From the NCBI RefSeq assembly GCF_025753795.1, contig NZ_JAOWPS010000005.1:62001-126000 (forward strand): a stretch of 64,000 bases of DNA, written 5' to 3'. The notes beneath the pieces are model-generated. The model ran no database searches. It had not been told where the DNA came from and worked only from the letters and a program-made list of their open reading frames with translations. Shown here one piece after another: positions 8,533-17,769 of this stretch; the first letter of the stretch is position 1, and every line of letters starts with the position of its first letter. This DNA comes from Mesorhizobium sp. YC-39 (GTDB lineage Bacteria > Pseudomonadota > Alphaproteobacteria > Rhizobiales > Rhizobiaceae). A program made the translations under genes and the position numbers.

Positions 8533-9363
8533 TTACCTGACCGCGAGCGCCGTCGGCGTTTGCCCGGCAAGGTCGCGGAATTCGCGCACCAGATGCGACT
8601 GGTCGGCGTAGCCGCAATCGGCGGCGATGTCGGCCCAATCGCCTTTGTCCTGCCGCGAAAGACCGAGCGCCCGGTTGAAGCGGACGATGCGCGACAGCGT
8701 CTTGGGGCCGACGCCGATGGCGTCGGAGAATTTTGCCGAGAGATGCTTGCGGCTCCAGCCCAGCCTGCCGGCAAGAGAGGAGACGCGAAACCGGCCGCCT
8801 GACATGATGATCCGGTCGTAGGCCCAGGCGATTTCAGCCGGCGTTTCCCGGGCCTCAGCCAACCGTGCGGCGACGAAGGCTTCCGCCATGTCGAAGCGGC
8901 GGCTCCAGTCCTCGGCGTTGCCGAGCTTTTCACGCAGGACGATGCCTTCGACACCGAGAACATCGTCGAGACCGACCATGCGGTCGGTCAGTTCGCTCAT
9001 CGGCTGACCGAAGAAGCGGCGGGCGCCAAGCGGCGTGAAATTGATCTGGACACAGCAGGCGCCGCCGAAGGACTCGATCACCACGGGACCGGCGTAGAGG
9101 CCGGCGGCGAAACTGGCGAAGCGATCATTGTCACCGGGGTTCCTGCCGAGCCCGATGGCGAAAGGCTCGGCGAAGCTGATGACCAGCGGCACGGTCAGCG
9201 AGGCGTATTCGACGTTGCGGAAACGGCCGGGCTTGGTTTCGCGATAAAAGCAGATATCGCTCACCGCACCCCGAAGCCGGGGGCCGGGCACACGCCGCGC
9301 CATCTCGAACCGGTCGAGATCGGGACTGGGATGGCCGTTGCCGTCGTCGCTCTGGGCGGGCAT
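8533..9363 (-). CDS. AraC-family transcriptional regulator
   Basis: 276 residues. The C-terminal 90 residues form two helix-turn-helix units (SLAGRLGWSRKHLSAKF, then DIAADCGYADQSHLVREFRDLAGQTP), the standard AraC/XylS DNA-binding domain. The N-terminal part is a variable sensor domain without a recognised ligand. The VOC gene begins 71 nt downstream on the same strand and is the most obvious target, but that is inference from position. Confidence 0.88.
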   Translation of the reverse strand: MPAQSDDGNGHPSPDLDRFEMARRVPGPRLRGAVSDICFYRETKPGRFRNVEYASLTVPLVISFAEPFAIGLGRNPGDNDRFASFAAGLYAGPVVIESFGGACCVQINFTPLGARRFFGQPMSELTDRMVGLDDVLGVEGIVLREKLGNAEDWSRRFDMAEAFVAARLAEARETPAEIAWAYDRIIMSGGRFRVSSLAGRLGWSRKHLSAKFSDAIGVGPKTLSRIVRFNRALGLSRQDKGDWADIAADCGYADQSHLVREFRDLAGQTPTALAVR

Positions 9364-9413
9364 GAGCTTTCCTTCCGCCCGGGGACTTTAACAGACCGTC
9401 GCTTGGAATCAAA

Positions 9414-9438
9414 AGCGCCCGGCTTTTGACCGGGCGCT
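9414..9438 (-). terminator. GC-rich hairpin between the AraC gene and the repeat element
   Basis: A perfect 9-bp stem (9414-9422 / 9430-9438) has a T-rich loop. It lies upstream of the AraC start and downstream of the small membrane-protein gene, so it could end that minus-strand transcript. Confidence 0.4.
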
Positions 9439-9460
9439 CCGAGTTGCCTGAGATTGGAGT

Positions 9461-9592
9461 GCTTGAAGCGCGTCGTGCCTGATCAGGCTCATACGATGCG
9501 CTTCAAGCTTTTGTTTTATGCATGTCGTTGTCCCAAAACCGCTGCGCACCCTCGGGTCAAGCCCAAGGGCATGCTTTTTGGGCGACATACAT
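9461..9592. repeat. Composite palindromic repeat, family A, copy 1
   Basis: The element has two parts. A hairpin with about 15-bp arms (9461-9476 / 9493-9508, one mismatch) is followed by TTTTGTTTT. Then comes a palindrome with ATGCATGTCG and CGACATACAT ends (9518-9592). This copy has an extra internal hairpin (CCCTCGGG...CCCAAGGG) that the other copies lack. It ends at the stop codon of the small membrane protein. Confidence 0.75.
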
Positions 9593-9762
9593 CAGGCGCC
9601 GCGCATCAAGCAACCGGCGGCAAGCACAATGTAGGCGATGAGGACGATCCACACCGCGGATATCGGAATAAACGCAAGAGCGCCAAGAGCGGCGAGAATG
9701 CCGATGATAGCGAGCACAAGGGAAATGATGAAAATCAACTGAGTAGGTGCACTGAGATTCAT
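9592..9762 (-). CDS. Small two-helix membrane protein
   Basis: 56 residues from an ATG at 9762 with a GGAG ribosome site; an ATG 18 nt upstream is possible. Nearly the whole sequence is two hydrophobic helices (LIFIISLVLAIIGILAALG and WIVLIAYIVLAAGCLM). It resembles the very short DUF3096-like membrane proteins seen in many proteobacteria, whose role is unknown. It lies alone between two copies of the family A repeat. Confidence 0.65.
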   Translation of the reverse strand: MNLSAPTQLIFIISLVLAIIGILAALGALAFIPISAVWIVLIAYIVLAAGCLMRGA

Positions 9763-9913
9763 GTGTGGCTCCTCCAACATGATTCGTACATTCGCAGTCT
9801 ATCAGGCCCGCAACCATACACCAGTCAGGCCCCGCCATGGGTTCCGCCGGCAGTTCCGCCGCGATTGGCACCTTCTAACCCGTTTGCGTAAGGCTGATTC
9901 CGCGCTACCTATT

Positions 9914-9998
9914 CCAAGCGCGTCGCGACGCGCTTGGATTTTTGTTTTTATGCATGTCGTTTTCCCAAAACCGCTGTGCACTTTTGGGCGACATGCAT
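9914..9998. repeat. Composite palindromic repeat, family A, copy 2
   Basis: A perfect 12-bp hairpin at 9914-9937 is followed by ATTTTTGTTTTT, a strong terminator shape. The family palindrome ATGCATGTCG...CGACATGCAT follows at 9950-9998. The element ends 24 nt before the TerB-like start codon, so it may end upstream transcription and sit in or near the TerB leader. Confidence 0.8.
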
Positions 9999-10021
9999 TG
10001 GACGAATCGAAGGGGAATTCC

Positions 10022-10453
10022 ATGGCATTCGCTTTGCTGGATCAGATACGCTCGATCTTCGAAGGTGACCCCGGCGTGCGCAAAGTCGCGGACGATCCTG
10101 TGCTGTCGGCGGAATTGCTGATGCTGTTCCGCATGATTCTGGCCGACGGCTCCGTCAGCGAGAGCGAGATGGTCGCCTTCAGGCGCATCTGCCGGGAAGC
10201 TTTCGGCATTCCGGAAGCGAGCATCGACAGCGTCATCGAATATCTCAACGAATTCGGTTACGAGACCAACGGCTCGCAGGCCATCGCTGAGTTTCGCGAC
10301 CTCGACATCGAGCGGCGCAAGCTGCTCGCCCGTCACATGGCGGAAATCGCCAAGGCCGATTCGCAATTGGCTGAGACCGAGGTACGCTTGTTGCGCCGTA
10401 CGCTCGACCTGCTCGACATCAGCCCGGTCGATGTGGTGAAGCCGAAAGAATAA
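10022..10453 (+). CDS. TerB-like (tellurite resistance family) protein
   Basis: 143 residues from an ATG at 10022 with an AGGGGAA site just upstream. The all-helical sequence with VADDPVLSAELLMLFRMILADGSVSESE and EIAKADSQLAETE matches the TerB / COG4103 domain, which has two repeats of an acidic D/ESE-type helix pair. In this stand-alone form the cellular role is not established, and no other ter genes are nearby. It converges on the ABC ATPase gene with a 17-nt gap. Confidence 0.8.
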   Translation: MAFALLDQIRSIFEGDPGVRKVADDPVLSAELLMLFRMILADGSVSESEMVAFRRICREAFGIPEASIDSVIEYLNEFGYETNGSQAIAEFRDLDIERRKLLARHMAEIAKADSQLAETEVRLLRRTLDLLDISPVDVVKPKE

Positions 10454-10470
10454 GTCGACCGTCCGGCAGC

Positions 10471-12093
10471 TCACCCCTGTTCCCGGAGCCGCCGCGCGAT
10501 CGCCCGATGCAGGTCAGGAGCCGCGGTGACCAGCGCCTTGGCCGCGTCGGACTGCGGGTGGTCGAGCACCTCGCTTGTCTTGCCGCGCTCGACGATGCTG
10601 CCGTCATGCATGACCATCACCGCGTCGGTGATGGCGCGCGCGACGGTCAGATCGTGGGTGATGAACAGGTAGGCGATGCCGAGCTTCTGGTTGAGCTCGG
10701 CGAACAGGTCGAGGATCTGGGCGCGGATCGAGACATCGAGCGCCGAGACCGGCTCGTCGGCGACGACCAGCTTCGGGCGGGTGATGATGGCGCGTGCGAT
10801 CGACAGGCGCTGGCGCTGGCCGCCTGAAAATTCGTGCGGGTATTTGTCCATGTCGCGTGGGCTGAGGCCGACCTCGTGCAGGGCCTTTGCCACCATCTCG
10901 CGCCGCTCGGTATTTGTCGGCTTCTTCTCCAGCACATGCAGCGGTTCGGCGACCAGTCTTTCGACCTTCTGGCGCGGATCGAAGGAGCCGTAAGGGTCTT
11001 GGAACACCACCTGCATGTCGCGTCGCGCCGATTTGAGGTCAGCCTCGCTCTTGCCGGTGATATCTTGCCCGCGAAACCGGATTGTTCCCGATGTCGGTTC
11101 GTCCAGGGCCAGGACCATGCGGGCGAGCGTGGACTTGCCGCAGCCGGAACGCCCGACAAGGGCCACCGACTGGCCCGGCGCCATCGAGAAAGACACTTCG
11201 TTGACGGCGCGAATTGGAGCGGTGCGTTTGAACAGAGACGTGCGCCGGCCAAGATAGTCCCGCGTCACACTGTCTACCTGAAGCAGCGGTTTGCCTTGGC
11301 CGACCTCGTGTATCTTGGCGCGAGCGGGTACATGCATCGAGGCCTGCGCCAGTTGGCGCGTGTAGGGATGGAGCTGTTCGGACAGCGTGCGCGCGGTGTC
11401 GCCGGCCTCTATGATTTCACCATGGCGCATAATGGTGATGCGATCCGCCATTTCGGTCACCACCGCGAGGTCGTGCGAGATCAGCAGCAAGCCCATCCCG
11501 TTTTCCGCGACCAGATCGCGCAAAAGATCGAGGATCTGCGCCTGCAATACCACGTCGAGCGCTGTCGTTGGCTCGTCGGCGATCAAAAGCTTGGGCTTCA
11601 GCGCGCAGGCGATAGCGATGACGACGCGCTGGCGCTGGCCACCGGACAATTCATGCGGATAGCGCGACAGCGGGAATTGCGCTGAGGGCAGGCCGACCCG
11701 GTCGAGCATTTTTCGCGCGCGCTCCTCGGCGTCGGCCCGGTTCGCCCCGGTGTGCCAGCGAATGCCTTCGGCAACCTGTTCGCCAATGGTCTTGACCGGA
11801 TTGAGCGCCGTCATCGGCTCCTGGAACACCATGCCGATATCGTCGCCGCGCAGCGCGCACATCTGGTCTTCGGTTGCCGAGAGGATATCGATGCCGCCGA
11901 AGGTGACACGCCCCGTGGCGCGTGCCGCAAAGGGCAGAAGTTGCATCACCGTCAGCGCCGTCATCGATTTGCCGGAGCCGGATTCGCCGACCAGCCCCAT
12001 CACCTCGCCGGGGGCGACTGACAGCTCGATGTCCCTCAGGATCGGTGTGTCGGCGATGGCCAGCGACAGGTTTTCGATTTCGAGCAGGCTCAT
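10471..12093 (-). CDS. Peptide ABC transporter, double ATP-binding protein
   Basis: 540 residues with two complete ABC cassettes in tandem, as in YejF-type proteins. Walker A motifs are GESGSGKS and GRSGCGKS, each half has a full LSGGQRQR-type signature, and the Walker B motifs are LLIADEPTTALD and LVVADEPVSALD. The two halves stand for the separate D and F subunits of dipeptide/oligopeptide importers. The start overlaps the stop of the permease at 12090 by 4 nt (ATGA), showing translational coupling within the importer operon. Confidence 0.92.
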   Translation of the reverse strand: MSLLEIENLSLAIADTPILRDIELSVAPGEVMGLVGESGSGKSMTALTVMQLLPFAARATGRVTFGGIDILSATEDQMCALRGDDIGMVFQEPMTALNPVKTIGEQVAEGIRWHTGANRADAEERARKMLDRVGLPSAQFPLSRYPHELSGGQRQRVVIAIACALKPKLLIADEPTTALDVVLQAQILDLLRDLVAENGMGLLLISHDLAVVTEMADRITIMRHGEIIEAGDTARTLSEQLHPYTRQLAQASMHVPARAKIHEVGQGKPLLQVDSVTRDYLGRRTSLFKRTAPIRAVNEVSFSMAPGQSVALVGRSGCGKSTLARMVLALDEPTSGTIRFRGQDITGKSEADLKSARRDMQVVFQDPYGSFDPRQKVERLVAEPLHVLEKKPTNTERREMVAKALHEVGLSPRDMDKYPHEFSGGQRQRLSIARAIITRPKLVVADEPVSALDVSIRAQILDLFAELNQKLGIAYLFITHDLTVARAITDAVMVMHDGSIVERGKTSEVLDHPQSDAAKALVTAAPDLHRAIARRLREQG

Positions 12094-12959
12094 CGCTGCC
12101 GCCGCGACCGGGGATCGAGGATGTCGGCGATGCCGTCACCGAGCAGGTTGAGACCAAGCACGGTGATGACGATCGCCATGCCCGGGAAGATCGCCATCCA
12201 CGGCGCCACCACCATGCGGGTCTGCGCATCGAACAGCATGCGGCCCCAGCTCGGCATCGGCGGCTGCGTGCCCAGCCCGACATAGGAAAGCCCGGCTTCG
12301 GCCAGGATGCCCAGCGCGAACTGGATGGTGCCTTGCACGAGGAGCAAAGTGACGATGTTGGGCAGCACATGCTCGATGGTGATCAGCGTTTTGCCTTTGC
12401 CGGCGGCGCGCGCGGCGAGGATGAATTCGCGCGGCCAGATGGCGAGTGCGCCAGCCCGTGCAACCCGCGCGAAGACCGGGATGTTGAAGATGCCGATGGC
12501 GATGATGGCGTTGATCGCACCCGGTCCGAAGATGGCGGTGATCATGATCGCCGAGAGCAAAGCGGGGAAGGCAAAGACGAGATCGTTGAGCCGCATCAGC
12601 GCTTCGTCGACGAGGCCGCCGCGGGCCGCGGCAAAGGCGCCGAGCGGCACGCCGACGCCCATGCCGATGCCGACCGCCACCAATGCCACGGCGATCGAGT
12701 TGCGGGCGCCGACCATGATCATCGACAGGATATCGCGGCCGAAATGGTCGGTGCCGAACCAGTGCGCCAGCGAGGGTGCTTGCGTCCTGTCGGCGACGAT
12801 CAGCTTGGTGACGTCATAGGGGGTCCAGAAGAACGAGACGATGGCGATCGCTGCCACCAGCGCGGCGATGACGAAGCCGGCGAGGAACGAGCGGTTTCGA
12901 AACGCCTTGGCGAGGATGCTGGCAAGGTTTTCCTCGGGAATGTCGATGTGCAGCGTCAT
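12090..12959 (-). CDS. Peptide ABC transporter permease (DppC-like)
   Basis: 289 residues from the ATG at 12959. The frame is open upstream to 14072, but that part is a shadow of the preceding permease. An N-terminal helix is followed by a periplasmic loop with HWFGTDHFGRDILS, typical of the C-type subunit of peptide importers. Five more helices follow, with the ATPase-docking EAA loop (EFILAARAAGKGKTLITIEHVLPN). It overlaps the upstream permease by 4 nt and the downstream ATPase by 4 nt. Confidence 0.9.
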   Translation of the reverse strand: MTLHIDIPEENLASILAKAFRNRSFLAGFVIAALVAAIAIVSFFWTPYDVTKLIVADRTQAPSLAHWFGTDHFGRDILSMIMVGARNSIAVALVAVGIGMGVGVPLGAFAAARGGLVDEALMRLNDLVFAFPALLSAIMITAIFGPGAINAIIAIGIFNIPVFARVARAGALAIWPREFILAARAAGKGKTLITIEHVLPNIVTLLLVQGTIQFALGILAEAGLSYVGLGTQPPMPSWGRMLFDAQTRMVVAPWMAIFPGMAIVITVLGLNLLGDGIADILDPRSRRQR

Positions 12960-13903
12960 GGCCGGCTTCTCAGGCGCGGATCGACAACCGCATAGGAGAG
13001 ATCGACAAGCAGATTGACGATGATGACGGCGGCGACCAGCAGCATGACCACGCTTTCGACCACGATCAGGTCGCGCTGGGTGATCGCCTGGAACACCAGC
13101 CGGCCGAGGCCTGGCAGGTAAAAGACGTTCTCGATGATGATGGTGCCGGCAAGCAGGAAGGCGAATTGCAGGCCGAGAATGGTCAGCACCGGGATCATGG
13201 CGTTGCGCAGCGCGTGCCGCCACAGCACGGCGCGATAGGGCAGGCCCTTGGCGCGCGCGGTGCGGATGTAGTCCTCGTTCAGCACTTCGATCAGCGCCGA
13301 GCGGGTGACGCGGGCGAGGATCGCCGCTTGCGGCAACGCGAGCGCGATCGCCGGCAGGACCAGCGATTTCAGCGCCGGCCAGACTCCGGCGCCCCAGCCC
13401 GGAAATCCGCCCGCCGGCACCAGCCGCAGCCAGACGGCAAACAGATAGATCAGCATCAGCGCGAACCAGAAGTTCGGCACGGCGACGCCAAGCTGCGCGG
13501 CGCCCATCGCGACCGTGTCGCTGGCCCGTCCATGCCGGCCGGCCGAAAACAATCCGACCGGAATGGCAATGAGGGTGGACAGCGCCAGCGCGATCAGCGC
13601 CAGCGGCAGGGAGACGACGACGCGCTCGCGGACAAGGTCGATGACCGGCACCGAATAGGTGTAGGAGCGGCCGAAATCGAGGCTCATCAAGCCACCGGCC
13701 CAATGCAGATAGCGCCAGGCGAGGGGGGCGTTGAGGCCCATCTGGTTGCGCAGCAGCTCGACCTGGTCGGCGCTGGCGTTCATGCCAAGCATCAGCCGCG
13801 CCGGGTCGCCGGGAATGATCTCCAGCACGGCGAAAACCACCATGGAGGCCAGGACCAGCGTGGCGACGGCGATGGCGAGGCGTTTGAGGAGATAGGCGGT
13901 CAT
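12956..13903 (-). CDS. Peptide ABC transporter permease (DppB-like)
   Basis: 315 residues with six predicted helices. The N-terminus is MTAYLLKRLAIAVATL, followed by the IPGDPARLMLG stretch, and the EAA loop is YIRTARAKGLPYRAVLWRHALRN; all are typical of the B-type subunit of peptide importers. It is the first gene of the coupled permease-permease-ATPase unit. A repeat-bearing gap of 253 nt separates it from the substrate-binding protein gene upstream. Confidence 0.9.
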   Translation of the reverse strand: MTAYLLKRLAIAVATLVLASMVVFAVLEIIPGDPARLMLGMNASADQVELLRNQMGLNAPLAWRYLHWAGGLMSLDFGRSYTYSVPVIDLVRERVVVSLPLALIALALSTLIAIPVGLFSAGRHGRASDTVAMGAAQLGVAVPNFWFALMLIYLFAVWLRLVPAGGFPGWGAGVWPALKSLVLPAIALALPQAAILARVTRSALIEVLNEDYIRTARAKGLPYRAVLWRHALRNAMIPVLTILGLQFAFLLAGTIIIENVFYLPGLGRLVFQAITQRDLIVVESVVMLLVAAVIIVNLLVDLSYAVVDPRLRSRP

Positions 13904-13961
13904 GGCAACGGCACTGAAGCGTTGCCAGTTGCAAGGATCGACCTAGGCCGGAGTTCCCGCC

Positions 13962-14118
13962 CACCCCCCTCTGTCCTACCGGACATCTCCCCCGCAAGGG
14001 GGGAGATCGGCAGCTTCGGCGGCACGCCTTTTTTTCCACGTTCAGGATTGGCGAAAGCGGCTGAGCGCGCAATCTCCCCCCTTGCGGGGGAGATGCCCGG
14101 CAGGGCAGAGGGGGGTGT
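13962..14118. repeat. Long inverted repeat inside the peptide importer operon, family E
   Basis: Two arms about 45 bp long, starting CACCCCCCTCTGTCC and ending GGGCAGAGGGGGGTGT, pair across a central spacer. Each arm also contains its own CTCCCCC...GGGGGAG hairpin (around 13988-14005 and 14078-14094). It is non-coding and lies between the binding-protein and permease genes. Elements of this appearance are frequent in Mesorhizobium genomes, from general knowledge. Confidence 0.8.
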
Positions 14119-14156
14119 GACGGAGCGCAAGCGTCGCCTCTTTGGCCAGCGGACCC

Positions 14157-15635
14157 TCAATCCGTCCACTTCACCTTGGTCAGGTCATTGGCCTGGATCG
14201 GCGCGTTTTCCCACAGTCCCTGCAGCTTGGCGTCCCAGACGCCGACTTTCGGCAGTTCGTAGAGGAAGCCGACGACGGCGTCGTCGGCCAGTATCTTCTG
14301 CGCCTCGCCGAGCAGCGTCATGCGCCTGGCCTCATCGGAGGTCAGATTCAGCTCGGCAATGATCTTATCGAAGGCCGGATTGTCGTAATTGAAGTAATAA
14401 TCCTTGCGCGAATAGATATCGATGTCGTTGGGTTCGGTGTGGGAGACAATGGTCAGGTCGTAGTCCTTCTTGGTGAATACCTGATCCAGCCACTGTGCCC
14501 ATTCGACCGGAATGATCTCCAGATCGATGCCGACGTCGCGAAGCTCGGAGGCGATGATCTCGCCGCCAAGCCGCGCATAGGAGGGCGGCGGCAGCTTCAG
14601 CGTCGCCTTGAAGCCATTCTCAAGGCCGGCTTCCTTCAGCAGCTCCTTGGCCTTCGCCACATTGTGCGGATAGAGGCCGGTGAGGTCGACATAGGCCTTG
14701 TTGGCGGGTGACATATGCGAGCCAATCGGCACGCCAAGGCCGGCCGAGGCGCCGTCGATGATGGCCTTGCGATCGAGCGCAAAGGAAATCGCTTGTCTCA
14801 CCTGCAGCTTGTCGAAGGGCGGCTTCTTATTGTTGATCGAAAGAATGGTTTCGCCCTCGGTGGCGCCGATCACCACCTTGAAGCGGGGATCGTCCTTGAC
14901 CTGGGCGACGCTGTCGGGGTCGAAGAAAGGGAAGGCCTGGATGTCGCCGGAAAGCAAGGCTGGCACGGCGGCGGCGGCATCCGGGACGATGCGGAACTCG
15001 GCCTTATCGAGCGATACGGGCGTGCCCCAGTAGTTGTCGGATTTGACCAGCGTGATCGACGAACCCTTGGCCCAGCTTTGGAACTTGAACGGACCGGTGC
15101 CGATGGGTTTCTCCTTGTTGGTGTCGGCTGATTCCGGCGCCACGATCACCGCATCGCCCCAGCCCATATTGTAGAGGAATGAGCCTTGCGGATTCTTCAG
15201 CGTGACCTTGACCGTCGCCGGGTCGATCACCTCGACCTTGTCGATGGCGGCGAACAGGCCCTTTTGCGCGTTGACCGAGTTGTCGGCGCGGGCGCGGTCG
15301 AGCGAGAATTTCACGTCGTCGGCGTTGAAGTCGGTGCCGTCGTGGAACTTCACGCCGGTATGCAGCTTGAACGTGTAGACCTTGCCGTCGTCGGAAATGG
15401 TCCAGCTTTCGGCGAGGTCGGGCAGCACCTCGCCATTCGGGCCGATGCGGGTCAGGCCCTCAAACACGTTGGCGTAAAGCACTTCGTCGATCGCTGCCGC
15501 GGCCCCGGCGGTCGGATCGAGATGCGGCGGTTCCAGCGGAATGCCGATGACGAGGTCGGTCCGCGCTGCAAACGCAGAGGTTCCAGTGGCCAGTGCCAGC
15601 GCCGCGGCGGCCAGAATGGTTTTCCACAATTTCAT
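14157..15635 (-). CDS. Peptide ABC transporter substrate-binding protein
   Basis: 492 residues from the ATG at 15635, chosen for its GGGAG ribosome site and because the signal peptide (MKLWKTILAAAALALATG...AFA) starts there. The remainder is the SBP_bac_5 fold, with the early PPHLDPTAG and LAESWTISDDGKVYTFKL, then GTGPFKFQSWAKG and VRQAISFALDRKAI. It binds peptides or similar solutes in the periplasm. The M20 deacylase gene lies 155 nt upstream on the same strand. Confidence 0.92.
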   Translation of the reverse strand: MKLWKTILAAAALALATGTSAFAARTDLVIGIPLEPPHLDPTAGAAAAIDEVLYANVFEGLTRIGPNGEVLPDLAESWTISDDGKVYTFKLHTGVKFHDGTDFNADDVKFSLDRARADNSVNAQKGLFAAIDKVEVIDPATVKVTLKNPQGSFLYNMGWGDAVIVAPESADTNKEKPIGTGPFKFQSWAKGSSITLVKSDNYWGTPVSLDKAEFRIVPDAAAAVPALLSGDIQAFPFFDPDSVAQVKDDPRFKVVIGATEGETILSINNKKPPFDKLQVRQAISFALDRKAIIDGASAGLGVPIGSHMSPANKAYVDLTGLYPHNVAKAKELLKEAGLENGFKATLKLPPPSYARLGGEIIASELRDVGIDLEIIPVEWAQWLDQVFTKKDYDLTIVSHTEPNDIDIYSRKDYYFNYDNPAFDKIIAELNLTSDEARRMTLLGEAQKILADDAVVGFLYELPKVGVWDAKLQGLWENAPIQANDLTKVKWTD

Positions 15636-15790
15636 CGCGCAACTCCCCATAGGCTCGAATGTGCTCAAAACCCGGCGGATAGAAGCGTGATTTCGCCGAG
15701 GAGTAAATCGCGTTTCATGCTGCCCGGCAGTGCAGGGAGGAATGTTTTTCTCCGAACTGCATGCTCAATCGATTGGCGCGTACCCGGTCG

Positions 15791-17071
15791 TTACCCGGCG
15801 GCGGTACCTCTCAGCAGCACGTTGAGCCCGATCGCCATCACCTTCGCCGATTCCACCATGTCCGATATCCCGACCCATTCATCGGGCCTGTGGGCGAGGT
15901 CGAGAATGCCGGGGCCGTAGGCGATGCAGTCATAGATGTGGCCGATGCGGGCAATGTGCTTCTGGTCATAAGTACCCGGTGAGATAACATAGTCCGGTTC
16001 CCGGTCGAAAATCTCCATGATGCCTTGCGCCACCGCCTTCACCACCGGCGCGTCGCGCTCGGTCATCAGCGGCAGCACCTCCATGAGGTCGCGGATCTCA
16101 TAGTCGAATTTCTTGCGCTCGCGCTTCAGCCGCTCGAGGATATCAGTGACCTCGCTTTTGACCGTGCCCAAATCCTCTTCGAGCAGGAAACGGCGGTCGA
16201 TGGTCAGCCGGCACCAATCGGGCACGTTGGGCGAGGGCAGGCCGGGCCGGAAATCCTCGGTCTGGCCGCCATGGATCGAGTTGATGTTCATGGTCGAGCG
16301 TTTTGCCCCTTCGGGCACGACCGGCATGCGTGTCATCTTGCGGTCGAGCGCCGGGAACAACTCGTTCTCGAACGCCTGCAGCACGGCACCCATGTGGCGC
16401 ACCGCATTGTCGCCGAGGAACGGCATCGAGCCATGCGCGATCTCGCCCTTGGTTTCGATCTCCGCCCACCAGACGCCGCGATGGCCAAGGCAGATGCGAT
16501 CCTTGTTCAATGGCTCGGGGATGATGACATGGTCGACCTTCGGCGCGGAGAAATAGCCGAGCTTCGCCAGATGGGCGACGCCGCCGAAGCCACCGGACTC
16601 CTCGTCGACGGTGCCTGAGATTTCGATCGCGCCGGGAAAGTCCGGAAAGACCTCCATGAAGGCCTCGGCGGCGATGATGGAAGCGGCCAAGCCGCCCTTC
16701 ATGTCGCAGGCGCCACGGCCATAGACCCTGCCGTCCCTGACGGTGCCGGCGAACGGATCGAGGCTCCAGCCTTCACCGGCTTCGACGACATCGATATGCG
16801 AGTTGAAATGCACGCAGGCGCCAGTCGAGCGGCCGTCAAAGCGGGCGACAACATTGACGCGCGGATAGCGGTCGGTATCGCCGGGCGTGCCTTCGGCGCG
16901 GATGAATTCGATCCCGAAACCGCGCCTCTTCAGCCGCGCGCCGATATATTCGGCGCATGGCCGATAGGCCTCGCCTGGGGGATTGATGGTCGGAAAGCGG
17001 ATCAGATCCGCGGTCAGCGCGACCAGGTCGTCGACCCGGTCATCGACTGCCTTCAGGAGTCGTTCGTTCAT
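15791..17071 (-). CDS. ArgE/DapE-family (M20) deacylase
   Basis: 426 residues from an ATG at 17071. It is a two-zinc amidohydrolase: HFNSHIDVVEAG gives the first metal histidine and aspartate, VYGRGACDMKGG the bridging aspartate, and GTVDEESGG the catalytic glutamate pair. A dimerisation insert and a late metal histidine (LAHRPDEW) follow. Family members cleave N-acyl amino acids or succinyl-diaminopimelate. Its place upstream of a peptide importer suggests it processes the imported compound; this is inference. Confidence 0.85.
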   Translation of the reverse strand: MNERLLKAVDDRVDDLVALTADLIRFPTINPPGEAYRPCAEYIGARLKRRGFGIEFIRAEGTPGDTDRYPRVNVVARFDGRSTGACVHFNSHIDVVEAGEGWSLDPFAGTVRDGRVYGRGACDMKGGLAASIIAAEAFMEVFPDFPGAIEISGTVDEESGGFGGVAHLAKLGYFSAPKVDHVIIPEPLNKDRICLGHRGVWWAEIETKGEIAHGSMPFLGDNAVRHMGAVLQAFENELFPALDRKMTRMPVVPEGAKRSTMNINSIHGGQTEDFRPGLPSPNVPDWCRLTIDRRFLLEEDLGTVKSEVTDILERLKRERKKFDYEIRDLMEVLPLMTERDAPVVKAVAQGIMEIFDREPDYVISPGTYDQKHIARIGHIYDCIAYGPGILDLAHRPDEWVGISDMVESAKVMAIGLNVLLRGTAAG

Positions 17072-17293
17072 CCGGCGAGTTGAGCAGCCAAGCACGCGAT
17101 TTGGCAAGCCTGTTGGCGGATCGCGTCAAAGTTGCGTGTCGCCGCGGCAACTATGGCGGGAAATCATTCAAATTCGCTGCTTTGGATTGGGGAATTCGTC
17201 AGGGAGTGTGTGCTATTTCGCTCACGCGCCATTAAAAAGATGAATAATGGCGTGAAGACAAGCAGGCAGGGGCAATCAAAGGGGTTTGATCGC

Positions 17294-17722
17294 ATGAAAA
17301 AGACCGTTCTCATGGCAGCGGCTCTGGCAACAGTGCTGTTTGGTTCTTCGGTCGAGGGCCAGGCTGCAAATCTGGTTGCAAACATCGACGTGTCGTCGCA
17401 GACGATGACTGTAAAATATGGTGGGTCAGTCTATCGGTGGAAGGTATCCACCGCCCGCCGGGGCTATTTCACGCCGCGCGGCAGCTACCGGCCGCAACGG
17501 ACCGAACGGATGTGGTATTCGCGCAAATACGACATGTCGCCAATGCCGTATTCGGTGTTCTACCGCGGCGGCTACGCCATCCATGGCACGGGCGCGGTCC
17601 GGCAACTCGGACGCCCAGCCTCGCATGGCTGCGTGCGGCTGCACACATCCAACGCCGCAGCCTTCTATTCGATGGTGCGGAAAGCAGGCTTCCGCAACAC
17701 ACGGATCGTCGTCACCAATTAG
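17294..17722 (+). CDS. L,D-transpeptidase (YkuD domain), exported
   Basis: 142 residues from the ATG at 17294; this start gives a clean signal peptide (MKKTVLMAAALATVLFG...). The YkuD/ErfK domain fills the mature protein, with YAIHGTG and the catalytic SHGCVRLH motif. Such enzymes make 3-3 cross-links in peptidoglycan or attach lipoproteins to it. This is a minimal form with the catalytic domain only, a type of which rhizobia carry many copies. The leader from 17072 to 17293 is presumably the promoter, without a clear operator. Confidence 0.88.
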   Translation: MKKTVLMAAALATVLFGSSVEGQAANLVANIDVSSQTMTVKYGGSVYRWKVSTARRGYFTPRGSYRPQRTERMWYSRKYDMSPMPYSVFYRGGYAIHGTGAVRQLGRPASHGCVRLHTSNAAAFYSMVRKAGFRNTRIVVTN

Positions 17723-17769
17723 ACGGCGCCACATCAGCCGGGGCCGAGGTCCATTTTTGAGGCCGCCGT

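Noticed and set aside
11922..12995. 357-codon plus-strand frame over the ABC transporter genes
   Set aside because: Very high Arg, Asp and Gly content with no domain, opposite well-supported permease and ATPase genes.
12090..14072. A 660-codon frame that could be read as a fused permease
   Set aside because: Only the part after the ATG at 12959 is permease-like. The upstream part is the out-of-frame image of the neighbouring permease gene and of the inverted repeat.
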